A stretch of DNA of 64,000 nucleotides from Shewanella glacialimarina. GTDB lineage: Bacteria; Pseudomonadota; Gammaproteobacteria; Enterobacterales; Shewanellaceae. Positions 35,804 to 45,169 of the stretch are shown piece by piece. The stretch spans positions 3,844,001 to 3,908,000 of the forward strand of contig NZ_CP041216.1 in assembly GCF_020511155.1 (NCBI RefSeq), read 5' to 3'. Every line of letters starts with the position of its first letter. The stretch's first letter is position 1. The notes beneath the pieces were generated by a model. That model had not been told where the DNA came from and made no database searches. It saw only the letters and a program-made list of their open reading frames with translations. Made by a program: the position numbers and the translations under genes.

Positions 35804-35814
35804 AACCTAACCCG
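35804..35814 (-). promoter_or_regulatory. CsgD-box-like repeat, copy 2
   Basis: Exact second copy of the 11-base element, in the same orientation as copy 1, just before the AT-rich tract upstream of csgB. It lies about 180 bases from the csgB start. Confidence 0.5.
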
Positions 35815-35993
35815 CTGTAAATAAATAAAAATAAAAATTTAATTTTATAATAAACTGCATTTTACATCCGCAAATTAATACTCTTTAGTCCAATTGTGAG
35901 GCAATTGTTAACCCCGTAAGTTGGTCGAGTTAATTTGGCTCTATCTAATGAGTCATTGCCGAAATGTTTCACGTAATGCAAAGGAGTGTGATC

Positions 35994-36431
35994 ATGCAGA
36001 TTTCAATGGCAAAAACATTGTGCATCGCCCTCCTGCTGCCAAGCTTTGTATTAACCGCTTATGCTCAAGAGATTAAATCAGATCAACTTGATCTAAATTT
36101 ACCTATCACATTGCAAGCGCTGTTAGAAAATAATGATCGTGGCGACATGATTAATATCATCCAACAGGGCATGCTAAACCAAGCAAGTGTTATACAGGCA
36201 GGAGAACTTAACCAGGCTTCTATTTTGCAGCTAGGAGAAGGGAATCAGGCTTATATTGCCCAATATGGTGTGAATAATGAAGTCGAGCTGTTGCAAGCAG
36301 GTGAAAACAATAATGCTTCGGTTACCCAAACAGGAAACGATAATCGAGTGCAGTTAAACCAACTAGGAAGTGCAAATTTCTCAATTGAACAGATTGCAGA
36401 TGGTGCTGCAATCACAATTACGCAATATTAA
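35994..36431 (+). CDS. csgB: Curlin minor subunit / nucleator, CsgB-like
   Basis: A 145-residue secreted curli protein. A signal peptide (TLCIALLLPSFVLTAYA) is followed by a short N-terminal segment. About five curlin repeats then run with the QxGxxNxA pattern: IIQQGMLNQASVIQAG, ILQLGEGNQAYIAQYG, LLQAGENNNASVTQTG. The length is close to E. coli CsgB (151). Each repeat forms a strand-loop-strand of a beta solenoid that seeds the CsgA amyloid. I chose ATG 35994, with AAGGAG seven bases upstream, over ATG 35964. The csgA-like gene follows after 14 bases, so the two form an operon. Confidence 0.9.
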   Translation: MQISMAKTLCIALLLPSFVLTAYAQEIKSDQLDLNLPITLQALLENNDRGDMINIIQQGMLNQASVIQAGELNQASILQLGEGNQAYIAQYGVNNEVELLQAGENNNASVTQTGNDNRVQLNQLGSANFSIEQIADGAAITITQY

Positions 36432-36445
36432 ACAGGGAGCGTCAT

Positions 36446-37933
36446 ATGAAATCGCAAACAACTAAAACCTTACTAGCTTTAGCCATTGCAGCAGGTCTGT
36501 CTTCACAAGCTTTTGCCAGTGATGAAAGCATTATTAACATTATGCAGAACGGTGCTGGCCAGGATGTAAAATCTGAGCAAACAGGTTCTCTAAATGTATC
36601 TGATGTTAGTCAAACTGGTAACGATCAAAGCGCGATCATTGCTCAAGATGGTGTGTGGTTAGAGTCTTACGTGACGTCAGTTGGAGATGAAAATGAAGTT
36701 GAAGTTAATCAAACTGCTGACTGGCATATTTCTAATGTTGCCTTAGAAGGCGATGAGAACTTCACTAAAGTCACTCAAGATGGTTTTTTCAACCAAAGTG
36801 ATGTGCAAATTACAGGTAATGTCAACAATGTCGATGTTGAACAAGTAGGTGGATTGAATGAAAGTATTGTTGAATTACTTGGCGATAACAATAGCAGCAA
36901 AATTAGCCAGCAAGGTGATAACAACTATGGCGTCTTTCGCGTTCAAGGCAATGATAACGATGGTGATACAACCCAAATTGGCAACGGCAACCAAGCAGGT
37001 TTAATTGCATTAGATTTAACTCCTAATGTAGGCAATAACAACGATGTGACCACTTATCAAGAAGGCGACAGCAACTTAGCTGCCGTTCGTGGCATTTTAG
37101 GTAATAACAACACTGTTGATATTGAACAGGTTGGCAATCTAAATACCGGTTTTGTTTACTCACTTTCAGGTTCAGATAACGATATTAATATTGAACAAGA
37201 AGGTGACAATAATAATGCCGTACTAGAGTTCACTACTGGTAACGATAATGATATGGAGATTGATCAAAAAGGCCAAAACAACACTGTTGGAGAAACATTT
37301 GTAGCGGCTGTAAATGGTTCTGACAACATTATCGATATTGAGCAACATGGTGACAATAACCTAACTGAATTTGAAGTTATTGGCGATCAAAATGATGCTG
37401 ATCTAGAGCAGGAAGGTGATAATAACTATGCTGCATTCGGTGCTTACGGCGATGATAACCATTTCAATCTTTCATCGGATGGAAATCAAAACACCATAGA
37501 AGCATTAGCAGATGGTAATGATAATTTAATTGATATCGATCAAGAGGGTGATATTAACTTTGGCCATGTTGATATTCTCGGCAATGATAACAAAGTGGAT
37601 GTTGAACAAGATGGCACTGATAATGAAGCCATAGTCTCTGTTCTAGGCGATCTTAATACTCAAGTGGATGTCACTCAAGTGGGTGATCTCAACCTGGTTG
37701 ATTTACTGGTTATGGGCAATGAAAACTTAGTTGATATCATGCAATCAGGTAATGGTAACTGGGTGGGTGGTGAATCGAGTGGAGCTTTCACTGTAGAGGG
37801 TGATAACAACAGCTTCATGGTGACACAAACGGGTAATGATAACCTAGTGACAGGCTCGCAAACTGGTTTTGATAACACGATTAATGTCTCACAAACAGGT
37901 GATTTCAACAGCGCGTTAGTCATTCAAAACTAA
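36446..37933 (+). CDS. Very long CsgA-like curlin-repeat amyloid protein
   Basis: A 495-residue secreted protein with signal peptide (LLALAIAAGLSSQAFA) and a mature part made of about twenty repeats averaging 22 residues. The unit has the form GxxNxxxxxQxGxxNxxxxxxx, for example GDENFTKVTQDGFFNQSDVQ. E. coli CsgA is 151 residues with five repeats, so this is four times larger. The mature protein is very acidic, with only about seven Lys/Arg. In most units only one of the two strands carries the Q-x-G-x-x-N ladder; the other starts at GDxN. GGGAG precedes the ATG. Cotranscribed with csgB and ended by a strong terminator. Expected to be the main fibre subunit at the cell surface. Confidence 0.88.
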   Translation: MKSQTTKTLLALAIAAGLSSQAFASDESIINIMQNGAGQDVKSEQTGSLNVSDVSQTGNDQSAIIAQDGVWLESYVTSVGDENEVEVNQTADWHISNVALEGDENFTKVTQDGFFNQSDVQITGNVNNVDVEQVGGLNESIVELLGDNNSSKISQQGDNNYGVFRVQGNDNDGDTTQIGNGNQAGLIALDLTPNVGNNNDVTTYQEGDSNLAAVRGILGNNNTVDIEQVGNLNTGFVYSLSGSDNDINIEQEGDNNNAVLEFTTGNDNDMEIDQKGQNNTVGETFVAAVNGSDNIIDIEQHGDNNLTEFEVIGDQNDADLEQEGDNNYAAFGAYGDDNHFNLSSDGNQNTIEALADGNDNLIDIDQEGDINFGHVDILGNDNKVDVEQDGTDNEAIVSVLGDLNTQVDVTQVGDLNLVDLLVMGNENLVDIMQSGNGNWVGGESSGAFTVEGDNNSFMVTQTGNDNLVTGSQTGFDNTINVSQTGDFNSALVIQN

Positions 37934-37972
37934 ACTATAGATATAACGTGTAATAAATCACACTAAAATGCA

Positions 37973-38003
37973 AAAAGGGAGCAATTATATTGCTCCCTTT
38001 TAT
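37973..38003 (+). terminator. Intrinsic terminator of csgBA
   Basis: The 11-bp stem AAAGGGAGCAA/TTGCTCCCTTT (37974-37984 with 37990-38000) is followed by a T-rich tract, 40 bases after the stop. Confidence 0.93.
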
Positions 38004-38140
38004 TTACCATTACTCATTGAGTTCACTCCAATATCTCAATTAATCCTACTGACACCTAACCGACTAAATTAACTAAGCAAACTCAGTCACCCAGCAAACT
38101 CAATCAGCTACATAAACGCAAAAAGACAGGCTTAATGTCC

Positions 38141-38809
38141 CTAGCTTACTAACTCAAAATGGGTTTGATAAGTTTGCGCCCAGCGTAATAGTTCAACTCT
38201 GTTTCGGGATTGTGTTTTACGAAAAACAGAAGAGATATGGGCTTTTACAGTATGCTCACTAATGCATAAGCGATGGGCAATTTCTTTATTTCTAGCACCA
38301 CTAGACACTAGCTGAATAATGGTCCTTTCTCGATTAGTCAGCATTTGTAACATGGCAACCGTATCTGCAGGAATTTCGTTATTATTATCAAGCTTTTGAA
38401 CTAAACGTCTAAAAATTTTACTGATCAATGGTCTGTCGTACCAAAGCTCATCAGATACCATCTTACGTAAACCTGTTAACATCAAGTCCATTCGTTGATC
38501 TGAATATAGCAGTCCACGCACGCCCAGCAATAATGCAGTCTCTTGATCTAATGAGCCGCGTTCTACTTGATATAAGGCTACGGGGACATGATTAACAATA
38601 CGCGATACCAATAGAGGAATACCTTTGCTATCAAGGGCCGCGCCTTTTTGAGCCACAAGATAAAAACTATTAGACTTTTTTTCGAACTCTAATTCAGCAG
38701 CATTCTTAACAATGCGTGTCTTTAAGCCTATCGATTCAGCAAGAATAGCTAAATGGCAAGGTGCCGATAATTGGTGTAAAAAAACCAATTCATATGTATT
38801 GGAACTCAT
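38141..38809 (-). CDS. csgD: LuxR-type transcriptional regulator, CsgD-like
   Basis: A 222-residue DNA-binding protein. The C-terminal LuxR helix-turn-helix (about 150-210) reads LTNRERTIIQLVSSGARNKE followed by LCISEHTVKAHISSVFRK. The N-terminal half resembles a degenerate receiver domain lacking the usual phosphorylation pattern, like CsgD. It faces the csgBA operon, which supports a role as curli regulator. ATG 38809 is chosen because AGGGAG precedes it. The symbol is given by context and family; VpsT-like or other LuxR regulators cannot be excluded. Confidence 0.75.
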   Translation of the reverse strand: MSSNTYELVFLHQLSAPCHLAILAESIGLKTRIVKNAAELEFEKKSNSFYLVAQKGAALDSKGIPLLVSRIVNHVPVALYQVERGSLDQETALLLGVRGLLYSDQRMDLMLTGLRKMVSDELWYDRPLISKIFRRLVQKLDNNNEIPADTVAMLQMLTNRERTIIQLVSSGARNKEIAHRLCISEHTVKAHISSVFRKTQSRNRVELLRWAQTYQTHFELVS

Positions 38810-39093
38810 CACTCTTCTCCCTGAAAAGTTTAATTTGTTCAAGTGCTCCTAAGTATTAGGTTTAACCACATCATCAATAAGCGAAAGTGCTTAATACTTG
38901 AACATCATCCTGTGTTTGATTTTATACCTAAATCTTACCTTGAAGCCAGATACAATTGCTCATAAACGCCTAGAATTAAGGTAAATGAATAAACAGAGTA
39001 ATAAGGGTAGTAGAAATTAACTAGAACAAAGAGAAAGTTTGTCAGTCAAAAGTATTAATAATAGTTTTGACTGATAAATCATAATGTTTTTAA

Positions 39094-39708
39094 CTAGGGC
39101 TTAATGGCGACATTCAGATTTTGAATTTGTCGATTATGCAAACGAGTGCACAATAATAGTCCAAAACAACCCCCTATTAATGCAAGAAACATGTCAGACT
39201 GGGTATCCCATACATAACCTTGGGTGCCTAAAAAGGCTTCTGCATTTTCACCCGTTGCGGCGGCAACCCACCATTCTATCAGTTCATAGAATGCAGAGAA
39301 TGCTAATACAAAACAGACTGACAAAAACTGGCACCAGGCTCCCAACTGTAACACCCCATTACGCAACATGATTTCTCTGGCGATAATAACAGGCACAAAA
39401 CCTTGGGCAAAATGGCCTACTTTGTCGTAATTATTGCGCTCGCTACCCATCACTTCTGCTAACCAATCAAACAAGGGTACTTCGGCATAGGTATATCTGG
39501 CTCCAACCATTAACACGATGCAATGGATTAAGATCAACCAGTAAGCCAAAGGGGTTAATTTAAAACGGTTTCGAGTAAAAAATAAAATAGGCAAAGCTAT
39601 TAAAGCGGGAATAGCTTCTAACCACCAAGTGAACATATCTTTGGGATCACTCACGGACCAAAGTAGCACCGCGACATAAATTAGCATCCATATAACTTTA
39701 TTCAGCAA
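39094..39708 (-). CDS. yjdF: YjdF-like inner membrane protein (DUF2238)
   Basis: A 204-residue integral membrane protein with five to six helices. Conserved DUF2238 motifs are LMVGARYTYAEVPLFDWL, YDKVGHFAQGFVPVIIAREI, FYELIEWWVAA and FLGTQGYVWDTQSDMFLALIG. These match E. coli YjdF closely. Function is unknown. The start is TTG 39708 with GAGGA seven bases upstream. No operon partner. Confidence 0.92.
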   Translation of the reverse strand: MLNKVIWMLIYVAVLLWSVSDPKDMFTWWLEAIPALIALPILFFTRNRFKLTPLAYWLILIHCIVLMVGARYTYAEVPLFDWLAEVMGSERNNYDKVGHFAQGFVPVIIAREIMLRNGVLQLGAWCQFLSVCFVLAFSAFYELIEWWVAAATGENAEAFLGTQGYVWDTQSDMFLALIGGCFGLLLCTRLHNRQIQNLNVAIKP

Positions 39709-39984
39709 TGTAAATTCCTCTTGTTCTATATTGTTCTAAAATTAGAATATTAACTTTAGCCATCTAGCCCTCCACAACTGGCCAAAAAAGTGCTACTTTG
39801 GCTAGGCGCTGGAAGTCGCAAATTATTCCTAAAGTAGAATTGACCTTATTGGCCGTTTCTAAGGTTGGTAACTTGACGTCGCTTGGGAACAGATATCAAG
39901 CATAAACTAATTGATATTATAAGCATAAGTACTAATTTAACTAGGTACTAAATCAGCAATTATACATTAGAGGGTACCCATATC

Positions 39985-41214
39985 ATGGCGAAACATTCGC
40001 TTGACAAGGATAAGATCAAAATCCTGCTGTTGGAGGGCGTCCACCAAAGTGCGGTAGATGTACTAGAAAGAGCAGGCTATACCAACATTGAATATCACAA
40101 AGCCTCGCTAGGCGAAAGTGAGTTATTGGAGTCCATAAAGGATGCTCATTTCGTTGGTTTACGCTCGCGCACTCAATTAACTGCTGAAGTACTTAGCCAT
40201 GCAGAGAAGCTGGTTGCGATCGGCTGTTTTTGTATTGGAACCAACCAAGTTGATCTTGCCGCGGCAGAAAAACTCGGTGTGCCTGTTTTCAACGCGCCAT
40301 TCTCTAATACCCGCAGTGTGGCTGAATTAGTCATTGGTGAAATCATCATGCTAATGCGCGGCATTCCACAACGTAACGCTCAATGTCACCGCGGCGGCTG
40401 GCTAAAAAGTGCCAACGGCAGCGTTGAAGTGAGAGGAAAAACCCTGGGTGTCATTGGTTACGGCCATATTGGTACTCAGTTAGGCATTTTGGCTGAAACC
40501 TTAGGCATGCGAGTCATTTTCTTTGATATTGAAGATAAATTACCGCTCGGCAATGCCTCACAAATTCACAGCCTAGAAACATTACTGGCCACAGCTGACG
40601 TTGTAAGCTTACATGTTCCTGAAACGCCACAAACCAAAGATATGTTTGGTGAAAAAGAATTTAGCCAAATGCGCAAAGGCAGTTTCTTCATCAATGCCTC
40701 TCGCGGCACAGTTGTTGATATAGACGCCCTTGCTCAGGCAGTTAAGTCTGAGCATATTGCAGGCGCAGCTATTGACGTTTTTCCCGTTGAGCCTAAATCA
40801 AATGATGATGAATTTGTTAGCCCACTTCGTGGCTTAGACAATGTGATACTGACACCGCATATTGGTGGTAGTACCGCTGAAGCTCAAGAAAACATCGGTA
40901 TTGAAGTGGCAGGCAAGCTAGCTAAATACTCTGATAACGGTTCAACCGTATCGGCAGTTAACTTCCCTGAAGTGACTCTAGCACAGCATGCTGGCACATC
41001 TCGTCTACTGCATATTCACCATAACCGTCCTGGTGTGTTGATCAAAATTAACCAAGCATTTTCGGCTAAAGGTATCAACATTGCAGCTCAGTATCTGCAA
41101 ACTACCGCTGAAATTGGTTACGTGGTAATGGAAGTCGATTCAGACCAAGCTGAAGAAGCCTTAGGTGAACTGAAACTGATTGAAGGCACAATTCGTACCC
41201 GCGTATTGTTTTAA
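39985..41214 (+). CDS. serA: D-3-phosphoglycerate dehydrogenase
   Basis: First enzyme of serine synthesis; oxidises 3-phosphoglycerate with NAD+. The 409 residues match E. coli SerA (410). The N-terminal substrate domain has HFVGLRSRTQLT and IGCFCIGTNQVDL. The Rossmann part has LGVIGYGHIGTQLGILAE for NAD+, with catalytic Arg in NASRGTVVDIDAL, Glu in DVFPVEP, and His in LTPHIGGSTAEAQ. A C-terminal ACT domain (about 335-409) begins LLHIHHNRPGVL and mediates inhibition by serine. It is followed by a terminator and stands alone. Confidence 0.97.
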   Translation: MAKHSLDKDKIKILLLEGVHQSAVDVLERAGYTNIEYHKASLGESELLESIKDAHFVGLRSRTQLTAEVLSHAEKLVAIGCFCIGTNQVDLAAAEKLGVPVFNAPFSNTRSVAELVIGEIIMLMRGIPQRNAQCHRGGWLKSANGSVEVRGKTLGVIGYGHIGTQLGILAETLGMRVIFFDIEDKLPLGNASQIHSLETLLATADVVSLHVPETPQTKDMFGEKEFSQMRKGSFFINASRGTVVDIDALAQAVKSEHIAGAAIDVFPVEPKSNDDEFVSPLRGLDNVILTPHIGGSTAEAQENIGIEVAGKLAKYSDNGSTVSAVNFPEVTLAQHAGTSRLLHIHHNRPGVLIKINQAFSAKGINIAAQYLQTTAEIGYVVMEVDSDQAEEALGELKLIEGTIRTRVLF

Positions 41215-41243
41215 TATCGGTAGCATCAGATCACAGTAACAAT

Positions 41244-41283
41244 AAAACGACTATTTATCATATTTAGATAGTCGTTTTTTATT
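41244..41283 (+). terminator. Intrinsic terminator of serA
   Basis: The 11-bp stem AAAACGACTAT/ATAGTCGTTTT (41244-41254 with 41268-41278) is followed by a T run, 30 bases after the stop. Confidence 0.92.
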
Positions 41284-41356
41284 GCCTTGCCCCTTTAGAG
41301 TCACCACCGATTGGGCTACACTGCTGGCATTATGTTGCTGTATTACAGGAAACCCT

Positions 41357-42322
41357 ATGAGCCTTTCAATAAGTCAACCAGATTGGGCCCCCACCCAAGA
41401 CACACCTGCAATAATGCTAGCTAACCTGAATCATTTAGGCCTTATAGAAGTAACGGGTGAGCAAGGTCGCAGCTTTATTCAGGGCCAAGTGACCACTGAT
41501 ATTACCTCACTTGCCGCAGACCAATGGCGCTGGGGCGCACACTGTGATGCCAAAGGTAAAATGTTAGCCAGTTTCCGCGCTTTTGTATTACAAGACAGCT
41601 TATTTATGCTGATGCCCACCAGCGCATTAGCGATTGATTTACCCCAGTTAAAAAAATATTCAGTATTTAGCAAAGCAGAGTTAGTTGATGCATCAGCTAA
41701 CTGGCAATTAATCGGTATTGCAGGCAGCGATGCCAACACTTTTGTAAAACAACATTTTGCCGAAGTTAGCCCTGAAACAGCCAACGAAGTCACTATCGTT
41801 GACGGTGGTTTACTGCTTAAAGATGGCCAGCGTTTCATCGCCATGTTAAGCCCAGAAAAAGCCCAAACCATTTGTGCAAACCAAACGATATATAGCGCCG
41901 CGGCATGGCAAGCATTAGAAATCAAAGCAGGTTACCCTAATATTCCAGGCATACATGCCAACCAATACGTGCCACAAATGTGTAATGTGCAGTCAATTAA
42001 TGGCATCAGCTTTACTAAAGGCTGTTATATGGGGCAAGAAACCATCGCCCGTATGAAGTATCGTGGTGGTAACAAACGCGCACTTTATATCTTATCTGGC
42101 ACCAGTAGCCAAACGTTAACAGAAGAAACGGTATTAGAAATCGCCCTTGAAGGCGGCTATCGTCGTGGCGGCGCTATCATTGAGTTTGTTCAGCAAGGCG
42201 ATCAAGTATTACTCACGGCTGTGTTAGCCAATGACACTGAAGCAGATGCGACTTTGCGTATTGCTGGTGATGAAGAATCTGCTTTAACGATTATGCCGTT
42301 ACCTTATTCGCTAGAAGCTTAA
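41357..42322 (+). CDS. ygfZ: Folate-binding YgfZ protein
   Basis: A 321-residue protein of the YgfZ/IBA57/GcvT-like family that supports iron-sulfur enzyme maturation, including tRNA-modifying MiaB. The signature KGCYMGQETIARMKYRG (around residue 220-236) contains the conserved cysteine. The N-terminal tetrahydrofolate-binding fold has GRSFIQGQVTTDI and HCDAKGKMLASFRAF. ATG 41357 is preceded by AGGA seven bases away; a further 25 codons upstream lie inside the serA terminator region and are not used. A terminator follows. Confidence 0.95.
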   Translation: MSLSISQPDWAPTQDTPAIMLANLNHLGLIEVTGEQGRSFIQGQVTTDITSLAADQWRWGAHCDAKGKMLASFRAFVLQDSLFMLMPTSALAIDLPQLKKYSVFSKAELVDASANWQLIGIAGSDANTFVKQHFAEVSPETANEVTIVDGGLLLKDGQRFIAMLSPEKAQTICANQTIYSAAAWQALEIKAGYPNIPGIHANQYVPQMCNVQSINGISFTKGCYMGQETIARMKYRGGNKRALYILSGTSSQTLTEETVLEIALEGGYRRGGAIIEFVQQGDQVLLTAVLANDTEADATLRIAGDEESALTIMPLPYSLEA

Positions 42323-42366
42323 GGTTGTTTGCTCTGAGATATTTGCAAATTGAGCAATAACAACTG

Positions 42367-42400
42367 AAATGGCTATCAAATCGATAGCCATTTTTATTTT
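42367..42400 (+). terminator. Intrinsic terminator of ygfZ
   Basis: The 11-bp stem AAATGGCTATC/GATAGCCATTT (42367-42377 with 42383-42393) is followed by TTATTTT. Confidence 0.92.
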
Positions 42401-42587
42401 GTGTAAAGTGCTTTTTATGTGGTTTTTCCACCTACAGCTCATGATAGAAAGACACAAGGTTTAAAAAAGTTAAACAAATAGACAAGCACGATAATATCCT
42501 TACTGCATTGATATTGGCTGAATAAGTTAAATTGAGGCTCAACGCTGAAACAAGCTACCCAATACAAATACTGCCAAGGTCTTAAAA

Positions 42588-42622
42588 CGAAAAACAGCGA
42601 ATGGGCCTAAACCACATTCGCT
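42588..42622 (-). terminator. Intrinsic terminator of the S9 peptidase gene
   Basis: The stem AGCGAATG/CATTCGCT (42596-42603 with 42615-42622) is followed on the minus strand by a short T tract. It begins about 28 bases after the stop. Confidence 0.78.
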
Positions 42623-42649
42623 TTTATACAACATCAAATCCAAAATCCC

Positions 42650-44977
42650 TTACTTCAATTGGCTATCCAAAAAGGCAGCTAACGATTTATACAAATGATT
42701 ACGCACTTTCTCACCACGCATTGAATGCTTAGAACCCGGGTAATCCATCATTTGAAATAACTTACCTTCGTCCTGCAAGGCTTTATAAACCCGAGTGCTG
42801 TTTTCAAATAACACGTTGTCATCCGCCATACCGTGGTACATCAACAGCCCTGACTGGTAGTTTTTCACGTAAGGTAAAACACTGCCGGCATCATAACCCT
42901 GCTTGTTAGCCTTAGGGCTGCCCATGTAACGCTCAGTGTAATGACTGTCGTATAAACGCCAGTCAGTGACTGGTGCGCCTGCAATGGCAGCCTTGAAGTA
43001 GTCAGGGGCTTTAAACTGGCTCATCAACGCCATGTAACCACCATAACTGTGACCATAAATAGCCACATTATCGCCGTCAACAAACGGCAGGCTACGTAAA
43101 TAATCGACACCGACTTTTTGATCGCGTACCTCAGCATCACCCATGTTTTGATAAATCACATATTCGAATTTTGTGCCGCGATGCGCTGAACCGCGATTGT
43201 CTAATTGGAACACCGCATAACCTTGTTGCAATAAATACTGAGTAAAGTAATCCGCCTCACTCCATGCATTAACCACTAATTGGGCATGAGGCCCGCCATA
43301 AACTCGCACCACAACAGGGTATTTTTTGCTGTCATCAAATGGTATAGGTTTAAATAAACGGTATTGTAATGTTTGACCATCGTCGGCACTTAAATGACCA
43401 AATTCCGGCATCGCCCATTGACCTGCTAATGCATAAAGTGGGTGTGAAGCATTCACTTCATTTTGTTCAACCCAAGATAATTGCTTGCCGGACTCATCAT
43501 GTAAACTGATTTGCGGTGGCTGCTGTAAACTGCTGAAGTAATCTAGATATACCGGCTTATTTTCAGCAAAGACACTTTGATGCATACCAGAGCGTTCACT
43601 AATACGTTCTATGCTTTGGCTGCCTTTAGCTAAGTTAACTCGATATAAGTGACGCTCAACCACGCTGTCTTTGCGACCAGAAAAATACAACCAACCTTGT
43701 TTTTCATCAACATAGTCAAGGCTATCAACCACCCACTCACCTTGCGTTAATTGGCGTATCAGTTGACCGTTTAAATCAAATAAATAAAGGTGATTAAAAC
43801 CATCACGCTCTGACGCCCAAACTAAAGCTGATTGCTGTTTTAGAAAGTGCAAATCATTATGTAAATTAACCCAGGCATTACTGCGCTCTTTGACAATGGT
43901 TTTAGTCTCAGTTGGCTTGCTAATATCCACAATGCGTAAATCTAACGCTTGTTGATTACGGCTTTGCCATTGAAATGATAAATGCTGGCTGTCAGGCAAC
44001 CATTTTACTCGCGGTAAATAAATGTCTGTTTCTTTACCTAAATCAATCCATTGGGTTTTGATGTCAGTGACGGATACCACACCCAGTTCAATGGTCACAT
44101 TTGGCTTACCTGCATAAGGGTAACGCTGCTCGGTAAGCTTAATACCGTCGGCATAAATCTCATTGCGGGTCACAAGCTCAACACCTGACTCATCAATACG
44201 GGTAAAGGCAATATGTGATTCATCAGGTGACCACCAGTAACCTGTCATTCTGTCCATTTCTTCTTGGGCAACAAATTCTGCCATGGCATTTTTAATTGGC
44301 CCTTTACCGTCTTTGGTCAACACGGTAATTTTTTTACTCGTTAAATGAAGCACAAATAGGTTTTGATCGCGCACAAAAGACACATAATTGGCTTTAGGCG
44401 ACAGACGGGCATCGGTAACAAAACCTTCCCCGGTATCAAGTACATTGACGGCGTTGCTTTTAACATCAAAAAGATACAATTGACCAGATGCAGGAATTAA
44501 AATTGACTGACTATCATCAGCCCAAAAGTACTCCATGATCCCTTGACCATAAATACGTTGACGCTCACGACGGGCTTTTTCTTCATCGGATAATTCATCC
44601 GCGGCTAATTTGTCCGCATCAATCAAACGACTGCGTACACCACTGCTGATCTCCATTTGCCATAGATCATAAAAGCTCTGGTTATCATCTCGACCAGCAA
44701 GGTATGTCACACGTTTACCGTCTGGCGATAAACTTAATCCTCTAGGACTTGAGCCCGCCAATGCTGGCGAAGCGTGGATGCGCTCTATAGTTAATGCGTT
44801 ATCGCCACCCTTTAAACCAGTGAGCGGTAAAGTGGTATTAAATATAATATTGATGCTTGTTATGTATTGAGCATGATTAACTGATGTCATTTGAGTCGCC
44901 ATAGATGATGTACTGGCAAATAGAAAAGGCACTGCAGAAAAAGCAGCCAAGGCTTGTTGCTTCCATGTAAGGGTCAT
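42650..44977 (-). CDS. S9B dipeptidyl-peptidase IV-like peptidase
   Basis: A 775-residue exported serine peptidase that removes X-Pro dipeptides. It has a signal peptide (AAFSAVPFLFASTSSMA), an N-terminal eight-blade propeller (about 50-510) and an alpha/beta hydrolase domain. The catalytic serine is in VAIYGHSYGGYMALM, the aspartate in YHGMADDNVLF and the histidine in PGSKHSMRGE. A double glutamate in VAQEEMDRMTGYWWSP fits the DPP4 motif that binds the free amino terminus. Together with the S46 enzyme in this window it suggests active periplasmic peptide breakdown. It has its own terminator. Confidence 0.95.
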   Translation of the reverse strand: MTLTWKQQALAAFSAVPFLFASTSSMATQMTSVNHAQYITSINIIFNTTLPLTGLKGGDNALTIERIHASPALAGSSPRGLSLSPDGKRVTYLAGRDDNQSFYDLWQMEISSGVRSRLIDADKLAADELSDEEKARRERQRIYGQGIMEYFWADDSQSILIPASGQLYLFDVKSNAVNVLDTGEGFVTDARLSPKANYVSFVRDQNLFVLHLTSKKITVLTKDGKGPIKNAMAEFVAQEEMDRMTGYWWSPDESHIAFTRIDESGVELVTRNEIYADGIKLTEQRYPYAGKPNVTIELGVVSVTDIKTQWIDLGKETDIYLPRVKWLPDSQHLSFQWQSRNQQALDLRIVDISKPTETKTIVKERSNAWVNLHNDLHFLKQQSALVWASERDGFNHLYLFDLNGQLIRQLTQGEWVVDSLDYVDEKQGWLYFSGRKDSVVERHLYRVNLAKGSQSIERISERSGMHQSVFAENKPVYLDYFSSLQQPPQISLHDESGKQLSWVEQNEVNASHPLYALAGQWAMPEFGHLSADDGQTLQYRLFKPIPFDDSKKYPVVVRVYGGPHAQLVVNAWSEADYFTQYLLQQGYAVFQLDNRGSAHRGTKFEYVIYQNMGDAEVRDQKVGVDYLRSLPFVDGDNVAIYGHSYGGYMALMSQFKAPDYFKAAIAGAPVTDWRLYDSHYTERYMGSPKANKQGYDAGSVLPYVKNYQSGLLMYHGMADDNVLFENSTRVYKALQDEGKLFQMMDYPGSKHSMRGEKVRNHLYKSLAAFLDSQLK

Positions 44978-45169
44978 TATTATTTTTCCTGAAAAATTTT
45001 TACACAGGCATTCTGCCTGAATTCATCTTAAAACGAAAATGCCTCATCAAGCGCTGAAATTTACGCCGTTCTAAGGTATGATCGCCGCCAATAAGATTCA
45101 AAAAATAATTAATTATAATCATCTTCAAGAATAACCGACCTTAACCTTAAACTTGTCATAGGAATAAGC

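Larger units (their letters stand above)
35584..35993. other. Divergent regulatory region between the protease and csgBA
   Basis: A 410-base region that must hold promoters in both directions. The half near csgB is very AT-rich (35818-35870, almost only A and T), which is typical of H-NS-controlled curli promoters. It includes the two CsgD-like boxes described separately. No ORF is evident. Confidence 0.55.
42323..42649. other. Convergent intergenic region with two terminators
   Basis: About 330 bases between ygfZ and the S9 peptidase gene. The two terminators lie near its ends and are listed separately. Between them I see only AT-rich sequence. Confidence 0.6.

Noticed and set aside
36446-37933. 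Repetitive DNA as a CRISPR or satellite array
   Set aside because: The repeats are protein-level, degenerate at DNA level, and fully in frame in one ORF.
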